Assembly: GCA_965249175.1 (NCBI GenBank)
Contig: OZ252227.1
Span: 2,356,001-2,420,000, forward strand
Source of the DNA: CAZYFH01 sp965249175
GTDB taxonomy: Bacteria; Acidobacteriota; Vicinamibacteria; Vicinamibacterales; UBA8438
Length of the DNA stretch: 64,000 bases
Reading direction: 5' to 3'
The notes beneath the pieces are model-generated. The model was not told the DNA's origin and did not search any database. It was given only the letters and a program-made list of their open reading frames with translations. Shown one piece after another: positions 7,594 to 17,163 of the stretch. Within the stretch, counting starts at the first letter, position 1, and each line of letters opens with the position of its first letter. Made by a program: the position numbers and the translations under genes.

Positions 7594-9233
7594 AACGGGC
7601 TGTATGAGCTCCGGGCGTGGTTTCACGCGCTCGACCTCTCGGATGGGGCTGCTGCCGGGCGGTTGGCGCGCCTCGCGACGCTCGAGTTTCTCGTGGCCTC
7701 CCTGGTGATGCTCCCGGCCGCCGTCACCTTCGGGATGGTCTTCCCGCTGGCCCTGAGGCTGTGGGTCACAGGCCCGCGCGGGATTGGGCGCGCGGTCGGC
7801 ACACTGTCGGCCGCCAATGCCGCCGGCACGATTATCGGCGCGACGTCGGCCGGATTTGTCCTCCTCCCGTGGCTTGGGCTGCAGGGCGGCGTCCTCGCCG
7901 CCGTCGTCGCGGGCGTCGCGTTGGCCATGTGGATGGACGCGCGACGGCCATATCCGTCGGCTGCGCGGGTGTGGGGTGGGCGAGGTCTCGCAGCCGCCGC
8001 GATCGTTGTCGCCGTGACCGCGCGACCCGTATGGGACCCGCTCGTGATGAACAGCGGCGTGTTTCAGTACGCACCGGAGCTCACGGGGGACGCGGTGACC
8101 CGCGCCGGCTTCCGCGCGGCCCAGCATGACGATACGGAGGTGCTGCATTACGAGGAGGGACTGACGGCCAACATCCTCGTTGCGCGTCAGCGGTCGAACG
8201 ACAACGTCTGGATGTCGATCGACGGCAAGCTCGATGCGTCGTCGCGAGCGGATCTGCCCACGCAGCTCTTGCTCGGGCATCTGCCAATGCTCTGGCTCGA
8301 TTCGAGCGGGGCCGCCCCGTCCGCCATCGTGATCGGGTTTGCGAGCGGGATCACGACCGGCGCCGTGACACGGTACGCCCCGTCGCGGGTCACCGCGGTC
8401 GAGATCGAGCCGGCCGTCGTGCGGGCGTCCGCATTCTTCGACCATGTCAATCACACGCCGCTGGCCGATCCGGCGGTGAGCTCGTCGAGGGGGACGGTCG
8501 GACGTGGCTGATCTCAGGCAGGACCCGCTACGACGCGATAATCTCCGAGCTGTCGAACCCGTGGATGACGATCGCCGCCAACCTGTTCACGCGAGAGTTC
8601 TTCGAGGCGGGCCGGGATCGGCTTGCCCCCGGGGGTGTGTTTAGTCAGTGGATTCAGCTCTACGGGCTCCAACCCGCGGACCTGCGCTCGCTCGTGGCCA
8701 CCTTCGCGTCGGTGTTCCCGAGTGTCTCGACGTTCTGGGCGATACCGGGCCGCGACATCGTGCTCCTTGGCTCCGAGGGAGCACTCGAGGTCGACGTCGG
8801 GCGCCTGGATGCGGCGTTCGGCCGGCCCCGTGTGGCAGCGGATCTGGCGCGGATCGATGTGCGCGGGACGTCGGATCTCCTCACGTACTACCTGGCGGGC
8901 GATGCGGGGACCCGCGCGTTCGCGCGCGACGCGCCGATCAACACCGACGACAACGCGCTGATCGAGTTTCGTGCGGCCTTGAGCCTGCACGCGGATACCG
9001 GCCCCGCCAACGTCGCGGCGCTCGAGCGGGTCGTGATGGACCCGCTCGCCGAGGCGACGGGACTCTCCACGCACCTGGAGGCGAGAGCCGAGCGCTACAC
9101 GGCGCTGGGTCGCGCGTTCTTTCGGCGGGCGATGTACGCGCGGGCGGTCGCGGCGATCCGCAGAGCCGAGGCGCTGCATCCCACCGATACCGGTGCGTTG
9201 CGTCTCGAGAGCTACGAGCAGGCGCTGCGGTAG
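7594..9233 (+). pseudogene. Truncated, frameshifted MFS/spermidine-synthase-like protein
   Basis: Two frames together read as one protein. The first (to about 8475) has three to four hydrophobic helices (VASLVMLPAAVTFGMVFPLA and following) and the start of a SpeE-like methyltransferase fold (WMSIDGKLDASSRAD, GFASGITTGAV, VEIEPAVVRAS). Similarity then jumps to another frame at about 8478 (ELVEGDGRTWL, ISELSNPWM, LFTREFFEAGRDRLAPGGV) and ends with a TPR-like tail. The shift lies near 8470-8478. The 5' end is also missing. A TGA lies directly upstream at 7591, and the usual first 200 or more residues with the remaining membrane helices are absent. Intact relatives run to roughly 700-800 residues. 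The IS256 element abuts the break but, having clean target duplications, probably did not cause the loss. Confidence 0.8.
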
Positions 9234-9272
9234 TCCCCGCGAAGGCCTCGCGTGACGCAGGGGAGCGGGGCA

Positions 9273-10973
9273 TTAGGGCCCTCGCTCGGCGAAGTCCACG
9301 TCCAACCCCTCGATCACCGGTTGCCGCTGAAAGCGCCGCACGGCCACCCATGCCTCCAGGGTCAACCAGACGGCCAGCGTGAAGATGATGGCGCCGGTCG
9401 CGAGGAGCATCCATTGCGCGGTGGTCCAGAACTCCCACAGGTTGCCCGCCATCGCGGTCAGCGTCGAGAGCAGCATGAAGACCATCGGGACGGCGGTGTA
9501 GACAGTCGGTTTGCCGCGGCGCACGAGGTAGATCGTGACGGCGAGGAGGGCGAGTCCGGCCAACAGTTGGTTGGTGGTCCCGAACAGCTGAAACAGCACG
9601 AGGCCGGAGAACTCGCCATCGACCTGGAAGAACGCGAAGAACCAGATGGCGGCGATGGCGAGCGCCGAGGCGACATACCGGTTGCTGAGCGCGCCGAGAC
9701 GCGCGGTCTGACCCATTTCGGTGATGTTGTAGCGCAGTAGCCGTGTCGCGGAATCGAGCGATGTCAGCGCGAACGAGACGACGAGCACCGCGACACACGT
9801 GGTCGCCACCTGCTCCGGGATGCCGAGGGCGCCAAGGAAGCCGGCCGTGCCGCCGATGAACGCCGCGATGTTGTTGCCGAGGCCGTCGGCCGCCTGCCAG
9901 CTGACGTAGCGCTCGAGCCAGGCCTCGCGTGTCGCGAACCCCGCGGTGCAGGCGAGCACCGCCATGAGCCCGAGCAGCGACTCGCCAATCATGGCGCCGT
10001 AGCCGACGAACCGGGCGTCGGCCTCGCTCGCCAGCTGCTTTGCCGACGTGCCGGAAGAGACCAGTGCGTGGAAGCCGCTTGCCGCGCCGCAGGCGATGAC
10101 GACGAACATGAACGGGACGATGGGCGGCGCGCCATCCGGACGGAGATCGACCGCCGGCGCGACGAAGGAGGGGTTGGTGACGAAGAACCCCACATACATC
10201 ACGCCGACGCCGACGTAGAGGAGCAGGCTGTTGATGTAGTCGCGTGGCTGCAGCAGCAGCCAGACCGGCAGGACGCTGGCCGCGAACGCGTAGAGCAGCA
10301 GCAGCCACTTCCACTGGGCGAGCGTCGGTCCGACGATGGGGAACCGGATGCCGAGTCCGACGAGGAGCAGCATCGCCACGAATCCGGCGGCGGTCAGGCT
10401 CGTGAGTCCCCAGCCATGACGATGTACGGCGGTGCCCATCGCGAGTGCCAGACCCATCAGCACGACGCTCGGCAGCACCGCCTCGGGATAGAACTGCGGT
10501 GAGAAGAGCACCGCGATGATGTGCACGAATACCCCCATGGCGAGGGCGATGAGAAAGAAGATGACGAGGTGGAAGAGCGTCTTGGCGCGCGGCCCCGCGA
10601 GGCTCTCGGTCACCTTGCCGATCGACAGCCCGCGCGCGCGGATGGAGACGGCAAGCGCGCTGAAATCGTGGACCGCGCCGATGAAGATCGCCCCCAACAC
10701 GATCCACAGCATGGCCGGTAGCCAGCCCCAGATCACCGCGATGGCCGGACCGAGCATTGGCGACAACCCGGTGATCGAGGCGTACTGATGGCCGAAGAGG
10801 ACGTAGCGATTGGCCGGGACGTAGTCGATGTCGTCGCGCAGGGTGTGGGCCGGGGTCGCCCTGGCCGGGTCAAGCTCGAACAGGCGCTCCGCGAGGAAGC
10901 GCGCGTAGACCCGGTAGGCAATCAGATAGGCGACGAAGCAGACCAGCGCGGCTGCGAGAGGTGAGATGGGCAT
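9273..10973 (-). CDS. cstA: CstA-family carbon starvation / peptide or pyruvate transporter (copy 1)
   Basis: This 566-residue polytopic membrane protein has the CstA hallmarks. TLRDDIDYVPANRYVLFGHQ is near residue 50 and MLGPAIAVIWGWLPAMLWI follows. Next come the FHALVSSGTSAKQL motif, the LDSATRLLRYNI motif and LFQLFGTTNQLLAGLALL near the C-terminus. E. coli relatives take up peptides (CstA) or pyruvate (BtsT/YjiY). The substrate here is unknown. Its ATG directly follows the TGA of the ArsA-type gene with no bases between, so the two are probably translationally coupled. It is the last gene of a five-gene minus-strand run. It shares the overall design of the second copy upstream but is clearly diverged from it. 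Confidence 0.93.
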   Translation of the reverse strand: MPISPLAAALVCFVAYLIAYRVYARFLAERLFELDPARATPAHTLRDDIDYVPANRYVLFGHQYASITGLSPMLGPAIAVIWGWLPAMLWIVLGAIFIGAVHDFSALAVSIRARGLSIGKVTESLAGPRAKTLFHLVIFFLIALAMGVFVHIIAVLFSPQFYPEAVLPSVVLMGLALAMGTAVHRHGWGLTSLTAAGFVAMLLLVGLGIRFPIVGPTLAQWKWLLLLYAFAASVLPVWLLLQPRDYINSLLLYVGVGVMYVGFFVTNPSFVAPAVDLRPDGAPPIVPFMFVVIACGAASGFHALVSSGTSAKQLASEADARFVGYGAMIGESLLGLMAVLACTAGFATREAWLERYVSWQAADGLGNNIAAFIGGTAGFLGALGIPEQVATTCVAVLVVSFALTSLDSATRLLRYNITEMGQTARLGALSNRYVASALAIAAIWFFAFFQVDGEFSGLVLFQLFGTTNQLLAGLALLAVTIYLVRRGKPTVYTAVPMVFMLLSTLTAMAGNLWEFWTTAQWMLLATGAIIFTLAVWLTLEAWVAVRRFQRQPVIEGLDVDFAERGP

Positions 10974-12002
10974 TCACTCTACCAACAGTCGCCCGACAGC
11001 ACGAAGCGCTTCTAGGCCATGGATGTCGTGTGCTTCGAGGGGCACGACGACACGAGGCAGCGTCGCGAACGCGGTGTCGATTTCGCGTCGATAGATCGCC
11101 TCTTGGGCGCGGCGGGCCGCAAGGAAGTCGTTGTCCGTCTCGGCGTCGTCCGGCAGCACCCGGTTCACGACGAGCGCCGACACCGTGACGTCGAAGCGGC
11201 GGAGCGTGTCGACCACCTTACGGCTCTCGAGAATCGATAGGCGATCGGGGTTGACGACCAGCAGAAACGCTGTTGTCGCGGTCTCGAGCAACCGCTCGCG
11301 CGCGACAACGAACTTCCGGCGGCGTGCCTGCAGCAGCGCCTGCAACCGAGCCTCGAGGCTGCCAGCGGCATGATCCTCCGCCTCGCCCAGCATCGACAGG
11401 TCGTCGGCCTTGGGGGACCTGCCCCCCAGGTGTTTCAACATCGAGCCGAAGCGGGTCGAGCGCTCCTGGTGGCGGAGGAGTCCGTCCATCCAGGCGCTCA
11501 TCACCTCCGGGAGCGAGAGGAGGCGGACCGTATGACCGCTCGGCGCGGTATCGAAAATGACGAGCTCGAACGCGTCGCCGGCCGCGGCCATCAGCTCGGC
11601 GACCCGTTCCAGCAGGGCCGCTTCGCTGGCCCCCGGCGCGAAGCGTGCCAGATCGAGCTGACGGTCGATCTCCGTGTAGAGCCGCGGGTGGACCAGCCGC
11701 TTCATCTGCTGCTTCACCGCGCCGATGTGTCGCTCGGCCTCGGCGTCCGGATCGATCTCCAGACCGACGAGGTTCGGCGCGAGCGTCGTCTCCGTGTCGC
11801 CTATGTCACGCCCGAAGATGTCCCCCAGGGAATGGGCGGGGTCGGTCGACACGACGAGACAGTGCCGGTCACGGTCCGCGGCGGCGACGGCCAGGGCGGC
11901 CGCGACCGTCGTCTTGCCGACGCCGCCCTTGCCACCGACGAACACGATGCGGTGCCCGGACAGGTTCAGCAGGGGGCACCTCCCACGCGCGGTCAGCAAC
12001 AA
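10974..12002 (-). CDS. ArsA/GET3-type anion-transporting ATPase
   Basis: This 342-residue soluble ATPase has the deviant Walker A motif GGKGGVGKTT (residues 23-32), STDPAHSLGD and VIFDTAPSGHTVRLL (Walker B and switch II). It also has LVVNPDRLSILES. It has one ATPase half, as in GET3 and single-domain ArsA, not the double ArsA of plasmid arsenic operons. No arsB, arsC or arsR is nearby, so arsenite export is unlikely. Its place between a Cys-Cys-tailed small protein and a CstA gene suggests a role with those transporters (inference). The start is taken as a TTG overlapping the upstream gene by 10 bases. No good ribosome site is visible and a slightly later start is possible. Confidence 0.85.
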   Translation of the reverse strand: MLLTARGRCPLLNLSGHRIVFVGGKGGVGKTTVAAALAVAAADRDRHCLVVSTDPAHSLGDIFGRDIGDTETTLAPNLVGLEIDPDAEAERHIGAVKQQMKRLVHPRLYTEIDRQLDLARFAPGASEAALLERVAELMAAAGDAFELVIFDTAPSGHTVRLLSLPEVMSAWMDGLLRHQERSTRFGSMLKHLGGRSPKADDLSMLGEAEDHAAGSLEARLQALLQARRRKFVVARERLLETATTAFLLVVNPDRLSILESRKVVDTLRRFDVTVSALVVNRVLPDDAETDNDFLAARRAQEAIYRREIDTAFATLPRVVVPLEAHDIHGLEALRAVGRLLVE

Positions 12003-12253
12003 CGGAAGTGGTCGAGGGGGGAGTGTTCGAGACCCATGCGCGTGTGCCAGTCATGGAACCGCTGGAGCAGTACCGGCTGCAGCTCGAGCGTGTAGTAGGT
12101 GGCCGGGTTCGGCACGCCCATCAGCTCGGCGAAGACGAAGAGCATGAAGAGGTCGTCTTCATCCCGCCGGGCGCGAGCGACCGCGCCCCGGTAGGGCGCC
12201 ATGTAGAACTCGCGCAGGAGCTCGCGAACGGTGTCGAGACGAGAGGAGCCCAT
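11993..12253 (-). CDS. Small protein with C-terminal Cys-Cys ('cory-CC-star' type)
   Basis: The 86-residue product has no signal peptide. It is rich in aromatic and charged residues and ends exactly in DHFRCC before the stop. From memory, proteins annotated as cory-CC-star have this tail and sit beside ArsA-like ATPases. The short CstA/BtsT partners YbdD and YjiX of E. coli also end in a Cys-Cys pair. Here the gene lies 13 bases after one cstA and overlaps the ArsA-type gene by 10 bases. A role as partner or metal/thiol ligand donor for the transporter-ATPase set is an inference. It has an ATG start, and the whole small frame is conserved-looking with no internal repeats. Confidence 0.7.
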   Translation of the reverse strand: MGSSRLDTVRELLREFYMAPYRGAVARARRDEDDLFMLFVFAELMGVPNPATYYTLELQPVLLQRFHDWHTRMGLEHSPLDHFRCC

Positions 12254-12266
12254 TGATTCGCGGATT

Positions 12267-13964
12267 CTACGTGCCCGCGGTCGCTGTGGCGGCGCGCCGT
12301 TCCCGCATCAGGGCCGAAGACGCTTCGAGCAGGACGAAGAAGGCGCAGATGATGATCAGGACGTCGAGGGCCATCAGCACGTATTGCGCGCTCGTATAGA
12401 GACTGCGCAACTGAATGAGCGCGCTCCAGAGCGCCATCACGGTGACGAAGACCATCGGCGTCAACGTGTAACGCGTCGGTCGCCCGAGTTTGACGAGTAT
12501 CACGCTGATCACCAGCAGCGTCAGACCGGCGAGGAGCTGATTCGTCGTACCGAAGAGCGGCCAGATGGCCATGCCCCCGGTCCCGACGGGTGCGCCAGGT
12601 GGGGTCGCGCCGAACGCAAGCAAGAGGCAGACGGCCACCGCGACACCGGTGGCGACATAGCCGTTCGTGAGCGGCCGAATGTTGTAGATCGTGCCGCATT
12701 CCTGGACGATGTAGCGCTGTAGTCGGACGCCAGCATCCATCGTCGTGCCGGCAAAGAGCACCGCCATCACCGTCAGCAGCGTCTGCGCGAAGCTGAACGG
12801 GAGCCCGAGCCCGTTGTTCGCGATGGTGGCGCCCCCTTGTACGAAGGCGGTGACACCGCCGAGCGCAGTGAACTCGGTGTTGACGTAGACCGCCTCCCAG
12901 TCGGCGAGCGTCGCGAACCCGGCCGTCGCGGCGATGATCGCGACGATGGCGAGCGTGCCCTCCCCGAGCGAGCCGAGATACCCGACGAAGCGCGCGTCGG
13001 GCTCCGTGTTGAGCTGTTTCGACGTGGTGCCCGAGCTGACGAGGCCATGGAACCCCGATATCGCGCCGCAGGCGATCGTGACGAACAACAACGGGAAGAT
13101 CGGCGGTGTGGCCGGCGGCAGGTTCGGGTTGATCGCCGGCGCGACGACGGTTGGGCTGGCGATGAGGACCGCGCTATACAGGATGCCGAGACCGATGATG
13201 AGCTGGATCCCGTTGATGTAGTCGCGCGGCTGGAGCAGCAGCCAGACCGGTAGCATCGACGCCACTGCAGCGTAGGCGAAGAGGATGAGGATCCATTGTG
13301 CCTGCGGCCCAAGGCCGGCGATACTCGCAGGTAGCTCGACCGGGACCAGGTCGCCAACGTAGATGACCGCATACAAGATGATCGTCCCGACCACGGTTGG
13401 CCACAGGATGCCGACGCCCACCCGGTAGAGCAGGACGCCGATAGCGACCGCGACGACGATGGCGCTCCACGCCGGGATGACGCTCGACGGCGTGGCCACG
13501 AGCGCCTCGGAGATGGCGACGGCAAAGACCGCGTTGACCATCGTCAGCAGGAAGAAGACGACGATCATGAAGAGCGTCCGTGCCCGGTGACTGACCAACT
13601 CGCCGCTCAGTGAACTGACCGACTGCGCCTTGTTGCGGACGCTCGCCCAGATAGCGCCGAAGTCGTGCACGCCGGCGAAGAACATCGTGCCGATGACGAC
13701 CCAGAGGAACGCCGGCAGCCAGCCCCACACGACCGCGATGCTCGGGCCGATGATCGGCGCTGCACCCGCCACGGCGGTGAAGTGGTGCCCCCAAAGAACG
13801 ACGCGGTTTGTCGGGACGTAGTCGATATCGTCCCGCATCGTGTGTGCCGGCGTGTCGAAGTCCGGATCGAGCCTGTAGATCTTCTCGGCGATGAACTTCG
13901 AATAGAAGCGGTAACCGGCAAAGACCGCGACCAGTCCGATGACGGCAAGAACGACAGCGTTCAT
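12267..13964 (-). CDS. cstA: CstA-family carbon starvation / peptide or pyruvate transporter (copy 2)
   Basis: This second CstA paralogue has 565 residues. It shows MRDDIDYVPTNRVVLWGHHF, IIGPSIAVVWGWLPAFLWVV, HGLVSSGTTSKQL, GTTMDAGVRLQRYI and PLFGTTNQLLAG. It is the first transporter gene of the minus-strand run. Its start overlaps the stop of the upstream peptidase gene by four bases (ATGA), and the Cys-Cys protein follows after 13 bases. Two diverged CstA copies in one transcription unit suggest different substrates, or two transporters sharing the small partner and ATPase (inference). About 16-18 hydrophobic segments are visible. Confidence 0.93.
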   Translation of the reverse strand: MNAVVLAVIGLVAVFAGYRFYSKFIAEKIYRLDPDFDTPAHTMRDDIDYVPTNRVVLWGHHFTAVAGAAPIIGPSIAVVWGWLPAFLWVVIGTMFFAGVHDFGAIWASVRNKAQSVSSLSGELVSHRARTLFMIVVFFLLTMVNAVFAVAISEALVATPSSVIPAWSAIVVAVAIGVLLYRVGVGILWPTVVGTIILYAVIYVGDLVPVELPASIAGLGPQAQWILILFAYAAVASMLPVWLLLQPRDYINGIQLIIGLGILYSAVLIASPTVVAPAINPNLPPATPPIFPLLFVTIACGAISGFHGLVSSGTTSKQLNTEPDARFVGYLGSLGEGTLAIVAIIAATAGFATLADWEAVYVNTEFTALGGVTAFVQGGATIANNGLGLPFSFAQTLLTVMAVLFAGTTMDAGVRLQRYIVQECGTIYNIRPLTNGYVATGVAVAVCLLLAFGATPPGAPVGTGGMAIWPLFGTTNQLLAGLTLLVISVILVKLGRPTRYTLTPMVFVTVMALWSALIQLRSLYTSAQYVLMALDVLIIICAFFVLLEASSALMRERRAATATAGT

Positions 13965-15037
13965 CGCGTGCTCTCCTTGAGATCGTTCACGGCTGGATAG
14001 CCGGGACTCCCGGTCGCCGCGCGGACGCCGCGCACGATGGCGTCAGCCGTTGTGTCCGCCGCCAGCGCCCCGACACGCAGGAGGTTGACTGGGCCCGCGT
14101 GCGTGCCGGTCGACAGCGCGAAAATCGTATCGCCGTCCGCGGGGGTGTGCGCCGGCCGCACGGCGCGCGCGAGCCCGTCGTGGGCCATGCGGGCGACGAC
14201 AGCGAGTTGGGCCTTGGTGAGCGCGGCGTTGGTCACGACAACGCCGATGGTCGTGTTCTCGCCATCCGGCGCGGTGGCCGCCGGCGGACGGCGTAGCAGC
14301 GCCCGCGCGTCGGCGAACCCGAGACCGCCAGCGGTGCGCGCACCGGCCACGATGGTCCCGGTGTCCGGGTCCACAACGTCTCCCACGGCGTTCACCGCGA
14401 TCAATGCCGCGACTTGCAAGCCCCCAGGCACTTCGATGAGCGAGGTCCCGAGGCCACCCTTCATCGCCCGGCCGGGTCCGCCCAGCTTGCCCACGGTCGC
14501 CCCGGCGCCCGCCCCGACGCTCCCTTCCTCGATGTCATCGGCGCGCGCGCTCTCGGCCGCCGCATAGCCGCACGCCGCCGTGGGTCGGACTGCCGGATCG
14601 CCGACCCCGAGGTCGTAGAGGATCGCGGCGGGCACGATCGGCACCCGGGCGGCGCCGGTCTCGAAGCCGATGTTGCGTTCGGCGAGGAAACGCATCACGC
14701 CATCGGCCGCCGCCAGACCGAACGCGCTGCCGCCCGCGAGGACGATGGCATGTACGTGCTCGACGGTGTTCGACGGGTCGAGCAGGTCCGTCTCGCGCGT
14801 GCCCGGTGCCGCGCCGCGGACATCGACCGCGCCAACGGCGCCGGCTCCGGTGAGCACCACCGTGCACCCGGTCGTGCCCCCGTCGAGTGTGTGATGTCCG
14901 ACGGAGATGCCTGCGAGGGCGGTCAATCCGCGGTCCGTCGCCGTCGCGCCGGGCGCCGCTGTTGTGGCCAGCAGCAGGATGGTCAGGGCCGCAGCAGCGG
15001 CACCGTTCCACGCCGGGCGGGTTCCAGGGACGCGCAT
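13961..15037 (-). CDS. Secreted DmpA/NylC-type (P1/S58 family) aminopeptidase
   Basis: This 358-residue precursor starts with a signal peptide (AAAAALTILLLATTAAPGATA). The mature part opens with GLTALAGISVGHHT and has VLAGGSAFGLAAADGVMRFL and the self-cleavage site in ENTTIGVVVTNA. There the Asn261-Thr262 bond would be cut to free a threonine nucleophile, as in NylC; DmpA uses serine. The family removes N-terminal residues from small peptides, D-amino-acid amides or nylon oligomers. Export and an operon with two CstA genes fit extracytoplasmic peptide breakdown feeding uptake (inference). The ATG at 15037 is preferred over an in-frame start at 15085 because it puts the signal peptide first. 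Confidence 0.82.
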   Translation of the reverse strand: MRVPGTRPAWNGAAAAALTILLLATTAAPGATATDRGLTALAGISVGHHTLDGGTTGCTVVLTGAGAVGAVDVRGAAPGTRETDLLDPSNTVEHVHAIVLAGGSAFGLAAADGVMRFLAERNIGFETGAARVPIVPAAILYDLGVGDPAVRPTAACGYAAAESARADDIEEGSVGAGAGATVGKLGGPGRAMKGGLGTSLIEVPGGLQVAALIAVNAVGDVVDPDTGTIVAGARTAGGLGFADARALLRRPPAATAPDGENTTIGVVVTNAALTKAQLAVVARMAHDGLARAVRPAHTPADGDTIFALSTGTHAGPVNLLRVGALAADTTADAIVRGVRAATGSPGYPAVNDLKESTR

Positions 15038-15109
15038 GATGTGACGGCATCGTAGCCGAAAAGGTCCAGATCCATCTAGCACCACGGGCTACTGGGACGG
15101 GAGAGGGGC

Positions 15110-15517
15110 GTGAGCAGCCTGGTACAGTCGACGACGGTCATGGGATACGGCATATTGGCCGACGTGGTCGTCGTTCTTCATGTCGGCTTCGTCGGCTTCG
15201 TGGTGCTCGGGGGCCTCGTCGTCTGGCGCGCACCGCGTGTGGCGTGGCTGCATCTGCCAGCCGTGATCTGGGGTGTCGCCATCGAATGGACGGGCGCGAT
15301 CTGTCCGCTGACGCCGCTCGAACAGTGGCTCCGCATGCGCGCCGGGACCGCGGGGTACGACGGCGACTTCATCGAGCACTACGTCTGGCCGGTCCTGTAT
15401 CCGACGGCCCTGACGCGCACGGACCAGTTGCTGCTTGGGGGCCTCGCGCTCGCGATCAACCTGGCGGTGTATGTGTGGCTGTGGCGCCGCCAAGCGTCCT
15501 GTCGGCCGCGCCTGTAA
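15110..15517 (+). CDS. DUF2784 membrane protein
   Basis: The 135-residue protein has three or four transmembrane helices. Features seen in DUF2784 proteins are a helix pair around VVVVLHVGFVGFVVLGG, then GVAIEWTGAICPLTPLEQWL and YPTALTRTDQLLLG. The function of the family is unknown. The GTG start at 15110 has a strong purine-rich ribosome site (GGAGAGGGG) just upstream; an ATG at 15140 is a weaker alternative. It is followed after only 10 bases by the TesA-type gene. Confidence 0.75.
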   Translation: MSSLVQSTTVMGYGILADVVVVLHVGFVGFVVLGGLVVWRAPRVAWLHLPAVIWGVAIEWTGAICPLTPLEQWLRMRAGTAGYDGDFIEHYVWPVLYPTALTRTDQLLLGGLALAINLAVYVWLWRRQASCRPRL

Positions 15518-15527
15518 AATGATCCGA

Positions 15528-16282
15528 ATGCGTGTCAGTGTGGCGCGGGCCATGAACATGACGATGTGGTGCCTGGCCGCGGCGGTGTCGCTCGTATCGT
15601 GCGCCCCAGCGGGCACGACGGTCGACGCGGGGGTGCTCGACTCGCGCGCCGTCGTCGAGCCCGCAGACCACCGCGTCCCGACCCGCGGCGGTCCGCGACT
15701 GGTCGTGCTGGGAGATTCGCTCACTGCGGGGCTCGGATTGGCGACGGAAGACGCATACCCGGCGCGCCTCCAACACCGGCTGGACCGCAACGGCTGGCCG
15801 CTGCACGTGGTGGCCGCCGCGGAGTCCGGCGGCACGACGGCGGGTGGACTGAGTCGGCTCGAGTGGGCGCTCGAGGGTGACGTGCGCCTGCTCCTCGTTG
15901 CGCTTGGGGGAAACGACGCCCTCCGCGGGCTGCCCATTGAGCAGATGCGCGCCAATCTCGAGGCAATTGTCGACGAGGCGACGACGCGGGGCATTCACGT
16001 CGTGATCGCCGGTATGGAGGCGCCCCCGAACTTCGGGGAGGCGTACACGCGGGAGTTCCGGCGCGTCTTCGCGGAGGTCGCCGCTTCCCGCGACCTGGCC
16101 TTCGTGCCGTTCCTGCTCGAGGGCGTGGCCGGTGTGCCCGATCTGAACCAGCCCGACGGCATCCACCCGAACGGGGAGGGGGCGGATCGCGTGGCGGCGC
16201 ATCTCTGGACCACCCTCGAACCACTGCTAGCGGACCTGGCGGTCCGACCGGCCGATGAGCCGGCGGAGAGACCGGCACGACG

Positions 16283-16286
<4 letters not shown>
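15528..16286 (+). CDS. tesA: GDSL lipoprotein esterase / TesA-type arylesterase
   Basis: This 252-residue SGNH hydrolase has the four family blocks: VVLGDSLTAGLG (Ser64), ESGGTTAGG, LLVALGGNDALRG and the C-terminal DGIHPNGEG (Asp210, His213). A hydrophobic N-terminus ending VSLVSC looks like a lipobox, so the enzyme is probably a lipoprotein; E. coli TesA is instead a soluble periplasmic thioesterase. Its stop overlaps the start of the ABC ATPase (ATGA), and a large FtsX-type permease follows. This is the tesA-ybbA-ybbP set known from E. coli. The start is uncertain (ATG at 15519, 15528 or 15552). Confidence 0.85.
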
Positions 16287-16987
<701 letters not shown>

Positions 16988-16999
16988 AACGGTTGGAGC

Positions 17000-17162
17000 T
17001 AGTGTCCTGTAACCGTATTTCGCAACATAATTCCGGGCGGGGCATCCCGCCTGCCGGCGGTCCTCCTCGGTCGCATAGGCCCACTATGCTCGCTCGTCAC
17101 ACCTTGTCAGCCGGGCGCCGCGCGCCAGGCCTTAAGCAGCGAACTACGGTTACAGGACACTA
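17000..17162 (+). repeat. TA-bounded inverted-repeat element (MITE-like), copy 1
   Basis: This 163-bp element starts TAGTGTCCTGTAACCGT and ends with its reverse complement. The inner part carries blocks found in the two other copies: GGGCGGGGCATCCCGCC, CATAGGCCCACTATGCT and a GGGCGCCGCGCGCC block. It encodes no protein. It lies between the ABC ATPase and its permease. Just before it the sequence reads GGTTGGAGC and just after it comes G then ATG, so it has split a GGAG ribosome site from the start codon. Its own right end provides AGGA six bases before that ATG. Confidence 0.92.
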
Positions 17163-17163
17163 G

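Noticed and set aside
10974..12002. ArsA-type ATPase as part of an arsenic resistance operon.
   Set aside because: No arsR, arsB, arsC, arsD or acr3 gene is nearby and the protein has only one ATPase half.
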